Source of the DNA: Chlorella sorokiniana
Lineage: Eukaryota; Chlorophyta; Trebouxiophyceae; Chlorellales; Chlorellaceae
Direction of reading: 5' to 3'
DNA length: 64,000 nucleotides
Assembly: GCA_025917655.1 (NCBI GenBank)
Contig: CP084611.1
Span: forward strand, 248,001-312,000
Shown here one piece after another: positions 57,280 through 64,000 of the stretch; the stretch's first letter is position 1, and every line of letters starts with the position of its first letter. Below the pieces are notes generated by a model. That model was not told the DNA's origin. It saw only the letters and a list, made by a program, of their open reading frames with translations, and made no database searches. Made by a program: the position numbers and the translations under genes.

Positions 57280-58607
57280 GCCCTGGCCAGCAACTTTGTG
57301 TCCTTCCTGATTCTTACTTCCGTTTTCGTGGACGATCAGGAGTGGGAGGCCGTGGTTTGCTACACAAGCGGCCTGGCAGGCTCCCTGCTCCTGCTGCTGC
57401 AGGCGGCGGCGGCAGGGCTGGCGCCGCCGGGGCCGCCCTCGCCGCCGCGGCGCTCGCCTGCGCGTCTCTGGCGGCCAACGCAGCGCGCGCAGCGGGCTGG
57501 CTGCACGGCGGCGCAGGCGCCGGGCTGTGGAGCTGCTGGCGCGGCGCGCTGGGCTGCCTGGGCTGGGCAGCGGTGCCACAGATCCTGTACCTCACCCTTG
57601 TACTGCCGGCCTGCGGCGCGCCGCCGCGCCGCCGCCCGCGGCGCCCTGGGGCCCTGCCGCCGTGTCCCTGGGCCTCGGTGCGGGGCTGGCCCTGGTCCTG
57701 CTGCGGCTGGGGACGGCGGCAGGGCGGCACCGGCTCCACTGGGGCCGGCATCCTGGGCAGCTGGAGCGTGCCCGCTTGGACCGCCACGCTGCTCTTCATG
57801 CTGGAGCCGTTGGCGGCCCTGGTGAACCGCCGCACTGCTTCCTTCTTCTTTGTGCTCATTCATTCAACTTCTAGATCTCGCTTCACATGGCAGAATGACG
57901 TTAGGTGCTCAATGGAGGCCAAGACCCACAAGCCCAACGTGGTCCCACTCTCTCGCTGCGCGCAGGCCGCCGCCGCACGCGCGGCGCCCTCGGCGCTGGC
58001 GGCCGCCGCGCCGGCCGACTTCCTGCTGCCGGCGCTGGCCACGGGGCTGCAGGTGCCGCGGGCGCTGCTGCGGGACCACATGTGGTGTACTGGTGAGTGG
58101 GTGGAGTGCCAGGGGGCCAGGGATGGTGGTCTATCTCCCTATTGCGGGCGTTGGGACATCCCCATCGATGGGGTCTTGCGGGCAGTGGGGGTGGAGCGGG
58201 GGGGGGGGGGGACGGATCACTAGGGGGCCTCACGGCTGAGGGGCGACACCCTGTGGAGGGCGGCGGGGCCTGTAGCGCCTGATCAGCCATTGGTATGCTG
58301 CATCCTCGCTGCAGGCACAAGCTACGCCACGCTCTTCGCCTGCCTTCAAGCCGCGCTGGCGGCGGCGGCCCGTGGCCACGGCGGCGCAGCAGCCGCGCTC
58401 GCGGCGGCGCCGCTGCTGGCGGCGGCCTGCCTGCTGGCCGGCACAGCTGCGGTGCAGGGGCAGGGCGGGCCGCTGGCGCCGCTTTGCCAGCTGGCGGACG
58501 GTTACCGTCGGGAGCAGCGGCCCTGGAGGCGGCTGGGGATGCGGCTTGCGGCACGGCTGCGGCGGCCCCGCTGGCTGATTGATTTGCATCCAGCTTCCAA
58601 TCATTGA
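57280..58607 (+). CDS. MEX1-like chloroplast maltose exporter, C-terminal part
   Basis: Exons from 57280 to about 57822, 57966-58092 and 58315-58607 (stop 58605-58607). Comparison with plant MEX1 gives consistent landmarks: GAGLWSCWRGALGCLGWAAV then PQILYLTLVLP, SWSVPAWTATLLFMLEPLAA, and across the last junction ATGLQVPRALLRDHMWCTGT then SYATLFACLQAAL. Membrane helices are Ala/Leu-rich. MEX1 sits in the inner plastid envelope and exports maltose from starch breakdown. The transit peptide and first helices are missing from this model and may lie upstream. The first exon needs frame changes near 57415-57417 (GGG), about 57620 and about 57740, all in GC-rich runs. The gene is convergent with the amino-acid permease. 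Confidence 0.72.
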
Positions 58608-59305
58608 CACAAGGCTATTCTCCCTCACAGTTGTAACACACACCTGCTAGCCACAGTCTTACCAACGCTCTGCTTGCTCTCAGAAGCTGAAGCTGAAGCG
58701 ACAGGGCGGCGCTGGCCTCCTCCCCACCGTGTGCGCTGGTTTGGGCGGGATCCAGCCATGCCTTGCTGCTCTCTCCGTCTGGCTGTCGCTTGCCTCCGCT
58801 GCGTGCTGTGTTTCCCTCGTACAAATGCATTACATTTGGCGTTGCCAAGCAGGATGGGCAGAGGGCGGCCTCAAATGGAATAGGTGGCTCGCTACAGAGA
58901 GGTCAGCCGGGGCAGGCAGGAGGGGCGGCGGGCAAACGCCAGCGGGTGAGGATGGGTAGGGCCGCAATGGTGGCCGCTGGCCCGGACAGGCGAGCGCAGG
59001 GTGTGAGGCACATGTGGCGCCGGAAAGGAAGGGAGAGCAAATCTCGGGAAGACTAAGGAAGACGAGGAGAGATCGAGGGCACGTCGCGCCTATGAAGTGC
59101 AGGGAAGGGTGGACAGGAGCACCGATGTGAACAGGCTCGGAAGAAAGTACGGGACAACTGGGGTTTGACAGTCGGGCGCAGCGCATTGCCGCCCGGCAGC
59201 CACTGGGCGCCGGGCGCTGCGTGCGTCGCCGCTGCAGCACAGAGGCTCGGCTGCCGAGGCGGCAGCCTCGCCAGGCTGTGTGCGTAGTTGGTTTTGTGGT
59301 GGAGC
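58608..59305. other. Convergent 3' flanks of MEX1 and the permease
   Basis: About 700 bp between two stop codons on opposite strands, holding presumably both 3' UTRs. No coding or RNA gene recognised. Confidence 0.5.
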
Positions 59306-62300
59306 TTAGATGTCGGCGAAGAGGGAGTAGTTGATGGAGTTGTTGATGATGCCTCGCATGGCGCCGATGCACGCGACCACGCCCACAACTGCGAGGAGCA
59401 GGGGGCACCCAGAGGTGGGCAGCCGTGCAGCGGGGGCAGCCGCGCTTGAGCCACACACAGAACCCTCGCACTACCGGCAGCCGCCCTCCCATGGCGCCCC
59501 ACCTCGCCCCCTGTGAGGCTGCTAGCACCCTGACAGCGCGCGTGCGGTTCCGCACTGCGCGCAGGCGCACCCCACCCTCCCCCTCTGCACACGCGCACAC
59601 ACACACGCAAACGCTTCAGCTGGTCGGTTCAATGGGGGAGGGCACCCACTTGTGTACAGGATGATGACGGCCCAATGGAAGAGCTTGCGCGGCATGCTGA
59701 TCATGCCCCTGTGGGCGCCGTCCCAGAGGATGAGGGGCATAATGAAGTCCAGCGGGGTGAAACCGATGGCACCGCACTGCAGCAGGTTTGCGGGGTGGAG
59801 GGAGCCGTGCGTGGAAGGGGGGCTTGTTGTCCGGCGAGCAGCAGCGGCAGGGGACGGGGGCAGGCGAGGCCACATGGCGCGGCGCTGCGCCTTTCGAAAC
59901 ATCAACATCAGCGCCAGGTGCCAAGAGGGAACGGCAGCTGCAAACATGGCGACCTCTGCGCGGCTGCACCCCAACAAATCAATCAGCGCCGGTGCGAGGC
60001 AGGGCGACTGGGACGGCGGCTCCCTTGGGGGCTTCGGGGGCAGCGGCAGGGCTGGCTCTTCGCCCAGCGGGCCGTGCAGCAAGCTCACAAGGGCGAGGAA
60101 GTCGCCGAAGAACGGCATGGCGCAGCCGATGGTGGTCAGAATGGCGACGTAGGCGGTGGTGATGACAAAGCGCGCAACCATGTTGCGCGGGGCCAGCGGC
60201 GCCTGCACATGGGCGGGGAGGCAGCGCTGCTTTGTGCGCTGGCCTGGCTCGCGCACCCTCACCCTGAATGCGCGGGACGTGGGCAGGTGCAAACCAAACA
60301 GCTGCCAGAACCCCAGGGGGCAGACGCCGCGCAGCGCGGGGGGGCGGCTGCTGCTGCGCGCGACGTGGGGGCGTCCTGGAGCAGCGGCAGCGACGCCCAA
60401 GGGCTCACACCCACATGCACCGCACCTGCGTCTGGTCCATCAAATAGTCTTCGGCCACCTCATAGGTTGGCCGGCAGTAGATCTGCAGTCGGTTGGGGGC
60501 GGGGAGGCGGTTTGCAGGAAGGCGTGTGAACTTTGGCCGCGCCGCAAGGGGAGGGGCTGCGTTCCGCTTTACTGCAAACGCAGGCGGGACCACATTTTGC
60601 TCCGAGCGCGCTGCGCACTGTGCGGAGCTGAATTGTGGCCTCAGCCCAGGCCCCTCTCCCCACGGCCTAGACTTCAAATCGCAAACGCCCTGCATAGCGC
60701 ACGGCACCCCCAACGCTGCTACGGCCGCCAAACACCACCACCGACCCACCTGGTAGCAGCCGACCACTTGCAGCAGGGCGAAGAACTCGCTCATGCGCAC
60801 CGCCCACGTGGGGCCCACGAAAGAGCCGGGCAGGTAGGGCAGCACGGCATTGCCAAAGGCCTGGGGGAGCGACGATGGGCGCGTGTGGCAGGTGGGGCCA
60901 GCAGGGTCAGCAGGATATGTGGAGCGCGGCACAGTCAGCGTCTCTCCCCCACACACACACACACACGCGCACACACACCGCTGGCCCCGGGCCTTTGAGC
61001 AGCCTGCTGCGGGCCGGCCTCGCATCCGGCGCTTGCAAACCCTGATGGTCGCGCTTGCATGTCCAAGGCCATGCGCGGCGGCAAAGCCGCCGGCTCACCC
61101 AGTAGCCGGCCACGGTGACGATGATGTAGGAGATGGAGATGACGGAGTAGCAGAGGGCCACCGCCTTGTACATGTTCCACTTCACCGGCTCCTTCAGAGT
61201 GGCCTGCACCACCGGAAGGAGGCGGGGGGGCCGCGGGTGGGCGGCTCAGGAACACCGCGCGTGCAAGCGGGGCAAGGTGGACCCTGCTGCCGTGGTGGTG
61301 GCCTGCTGCTGGGCTGCGGCACGTGGGCCCCAACCACATGCGGCTCTTGTTTTGCATGTTTAATCAAGAAAGGGACGAACAAAACTTGAGGAACCGCCGC
61401 AGCTGCTCGCATTCGCAAGGCAGCTGCAGCCACGGACAAGCGCTGGGGCCTTGCCTGGATCTCGGGCAGGATGGTGTCGCCGAAGCCGAAGGCAATGGTG
61501 CCGAGGGCGGAGAAGACGCCGAACACCTTGGTGGCGGTGGAACCGACCACGGCATACGAGACGGGCTCGGCGTCCTCTGGGGGTTGTATCCTGCGGGGGA
61601 GGGGGGCGGGTGTGGTTGGGGTGTGTGGGCAGCGATAGCGGAGGCTGCGCTTGTGCGAGGGAGGTTGCAGCCTGAGGGGCACCGGGCAGGCTGCAGGCAC
61701 ACTAGCAGTGCATCTGGCACGTACAGCTGACTGGCGTGCAGAAAGAAAGAAAGTTAGCTCGAAAGATAGATAGATGGGAAGAAAGATAGAAAGAAGAAGG
61801 CTGTGACTTGCGTGCAGAGCACAGCTCGGCCCCACACCTGAGTAGATGGAGAGAGCGGTGGCGGAAATGCCAAAAGCCATGGTGCAGATGGTGCAGATCA
61901 TGTTCAGCAGGCGCAGGTCGTGGATGGTGGGGAACTGCGGGGGGGGCACAACAGGTCGGAGAAAGATGGGAAACCAGGGCAGAAAGCGGCAGGAGAGGTA
62001 CCTCCGGTGTGCGAGGGGCAGCAGGCAGGGCTGCCTCCGCTGCAGCGGCAACGAACCGCATTTGGGCCCCTTGCATGGAAAGAGAACCCGGGGTGTTCTC
62101 ACTTCCTCGCCAGGGACCGGAGGTGGCTGGACATTGAGCAGAGTCGGGCGGCTCACCTGAGAGAGCACCAGCTGGATGCAGCCAAAGATGATGATGAACT
62201 GCTGGAGCGTGATTGTGCTGCCCGAGTCGAACGACTGGTTCAGCGCCTGTGAGCAGGGCAGGGTGGCCAGCATGGCAGCGGTTGGTCGCCACACAGACCA

Positions 62301-63563
62301 CACAGGACTGAAACGGCCCAGGGCACGGGGCGGTAGAGCAACGCGGGGTCGTGAGCGCGTGTGTGTTGGCAGCAGGCCCGCAGGCCGGATTGTTTACAAA
62401 CCCATACAAGTTCAAAGGGAGCCACGATGACTCTAACGCAACATCAGCCACTTTGTACCATTCAGTCCGATCCTTCCAATCCCTCACCCACACCCACACG
62501 CACTACCCACACACCCACACCACCACCTCCGCCTACCTTCATTGTGATGCCTGCAAAGATGCCCAGCGTGATGTTGTTGCCCAGCGAAGCAATCTGCTGG
62601 AAGAACACCACTGCGTAGCTGGCCCACTTGCCTGCGAAGAGAAGGAAATAACGCAGCAGGCGCTTTTTGGAAGGTGATTGGGATGCAGCGGGGCCCTCGA
62701 GGGGTTAGCCGGCCTTCGTGCGCTGGCAGGGCAGAGCACTGCTGGGTGCTCTCATGCCTGCTGAACCGCTGATGCAAGCGCGGGCGTCTTCTGTCCGGTT
62801 GCGGCGAGGATGATAGCCTCGAAAACAAGATTGCAGACTCACCCGAAATGGAGAAGGCGACGTCACGGTACCGCACATACCGCACGCCGTTCCATTCGTG
62901 CAGGCTCGCAAGCAGCACGGATGCGTACCACGTCACTGCGCAGGAGGCGGCAGGCATCGGTACCATAATGTAAGGTGGGTGGCAAGCATCAAGGGCGGGC
63001 CGGCGTGCGGGCAGGCAGGCAGGGTACCCAGGAGTTTGCGCCCGTCCTGCTGCCAGCGCCGCCAGCAGAACTGCGGCACATTGAAGCACCCCGGTCCCCG
63101 CTGGCTGGCGTGCGCTGCGCAACCTGCGGCTGCGCCTCCCTGCTGGCAAGCCTGCGGGCCCAGCCGTGGGGCTGCTGTGGGGACGCACCCACAATCCCCA
63201 TCAGGAGAGCCACCATTCCGGGCCCCCAGCCCAGGCCGGCGAATGCAAAGGGCAGGTAGGCATCTGCGCACGATTGGGTTGGGTTGGGGGAGGGGGCGTG
63301 GGCAGTGGGTGCAGTGCTTGTTGGTTGCCCAGCGCCGGCTGAAGACTTGAGTGTGGGGGCAGGGGCTGGCAGATGCGACGGGTCCCTGCCGGCCGGGCCC
63401 CGTAAGGTCCCCGTTACAGACGGGCATGCAGCTGTGGGCACGGCTGCAGGGCACGCGGCGCGCCAGGCTCACATGCCGCAGGGGTGGCGATGGTGGTGGC
63501 CAGGTGGTACCCGGCCCACGCCCAGGTGCCCTTGCCGATGTCGGTACGGAACGATTCCTTGGC
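59306..63563 (-). CDS. Amino-acid permease (AAAP family), 5' end not resolved
   Basis: Thirteen phase-consistent exons, right to left: 63563-63473, 63263-63189, 62935-62843, 62631-62537, 62246-62157, 61934-61838, 61576-61455, 61203-61099, 60860-60750, 60482-60426, 60202-60089, 59776-59650 and 59388-59306. Repeated membrane helices include KGTWAWAGYHLATTIATPAA, YLPFAFAGLGWGPGMVALL, QQFIIIFGCIQLVLSQFPTI, KVFGVFSALGTIAFGFGDTI, VARFVITTAYVAILTTIGCA and GFTPLDFIMPLILWDG. This matches plant AAP/LHT/GAT-type proton-coupled permeases of plasma membrane or endomembranes; the substrate is not predictable. The first resolved exon starts at 63563 in phase 0, and the start codon with the N-terminal tail lies in 63564-64000 or beyond. 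The intron after 61455 has a GC donor. Confidence 0.82.
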
Positions 63564-64000
63564 CTGTGGGGGAGGGGAGGGGCGCAGGGCGAGGGGTCGA
63601 GCAAAATCAGGGGGCTCCACAGGGCAGCAGGTGGAGGAGGCAGCAGAAGGGTGGAGATGAGGATGGTCGAGAGCTGCTCTGGCAGGGCAAACGAGGGCAG
63701 GGCATGCAGCAGTTGCAGGGCGCGTGTGCAAGCCGCTGCCTGGAACGACGTGCTGGCAAGGCATGGCTTTGGGGGAGGGGGGCGAAGCGTGGGGAGGGCA
63801 GGGTGCGTATCAATGAGAGCAGCAAAGCGGCGGGAGCAGGCTGGGGCCTCGCTGGCTGGCCCCGCCGGTCGCCAGGGCCACGCAGGCTGAGGCCAGGCGC
63901 GCCCGCACAGGACACACCCCCAGCAGGCACGGGCGCAAGCAATCGCATGGATCCTGACATGCAGACTGTGGCGGGCTGCCTGTGCGTGCCTGATACTCTG
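63564..64000. other. Right edge: intron and possible first exon of the permease
   Basis: GC-rich sequence with no exon I can support. By position it should contain the intron upstream of permease exon 63563-63473 and perhaps its 5' exon on the minus strand. Confidence 0.4.

Overview
The window looks like nuclear DNA of a green alga, most likely a trebouxiophyte of the Chlorella type. It is very GC-rich and its genes are split by many short GT-AG introns with some GC-AG ones. Several 3' ends carry the TGTAA poly(A) signal used by green algae. The gene content includes a plastid SecA, a plastid maltose exporter, a plastid-type Hsp33 and a Ser-Pro-rich wall-type protein. I saw no bacterial operon structure, no recognisable transposable element or virus copy, no CRISPR array and no confident RNA gene.

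Layout. 0-2.5 kb: the 3' part of a Ser-Pro-rich protein gene built from tandem copies of one exon plus one 109-bp intron. 3.1-6.0 kb: Hsp33 chaperone. 7.0-9.7 kb: ankyrin plus tandem CCCH zinc-finger protein. 11.5-12.3 kb: an LYR-motif protein of the MZM1/LYRM7 type. 13.2-20.6 kb: a long, unrecognised coiled-coil protein. 21.0-23.4 kb (minus): organellar EF-Ts. 23.5-36.4 kb: seven glycosyltransferase genes on both strands (CgeB-like, two GT17, one GT15, one exostosin-like, two of the PF03407 type) in an island with visibly lower GC than its flanks. 36.7-48.8 kb: chloroplast SecA with a 449-codon Ala/Gln-rich tail. 49.3-53.0 kb: PP2C phosphatase. 53.5-55.5 kb (minus): an unrecognised exon and a PQ-loop membrane protein. 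57.3-58.6 kb: MEX1-like maltose exporter. 59.3-64 kb (minus): amino-acid permease of the AAAP family, running toward or past the right edge.

How the genes fit together. The glycosyltransferases have N-terminal membrane anchors or signal peptides. They share a promoter motif, TCAATCCGCC, often in pairs, within about 200 bp of every start, so they are plausibly co-expressed secretory-pathway enzymes building one glycan or a variable set of surface glycans. SecA, MEX1 and probably Hsp33 serve the plastid; EF-Ts and the LYR protein probably serve mitochondria. The other neighbours look like an ordinary eukaryotic mix.

Quality warning. About twenty one-base frame breaks interrupt otherwise well-conserved exons, mostly where a run of G or C is one base short. 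I read these mainly as assembly or base-calling errors rather than as pseudogenes. Exon coordinates were worked out by eye from splice sites, phase and family similarity; where they could not be closed I say so.
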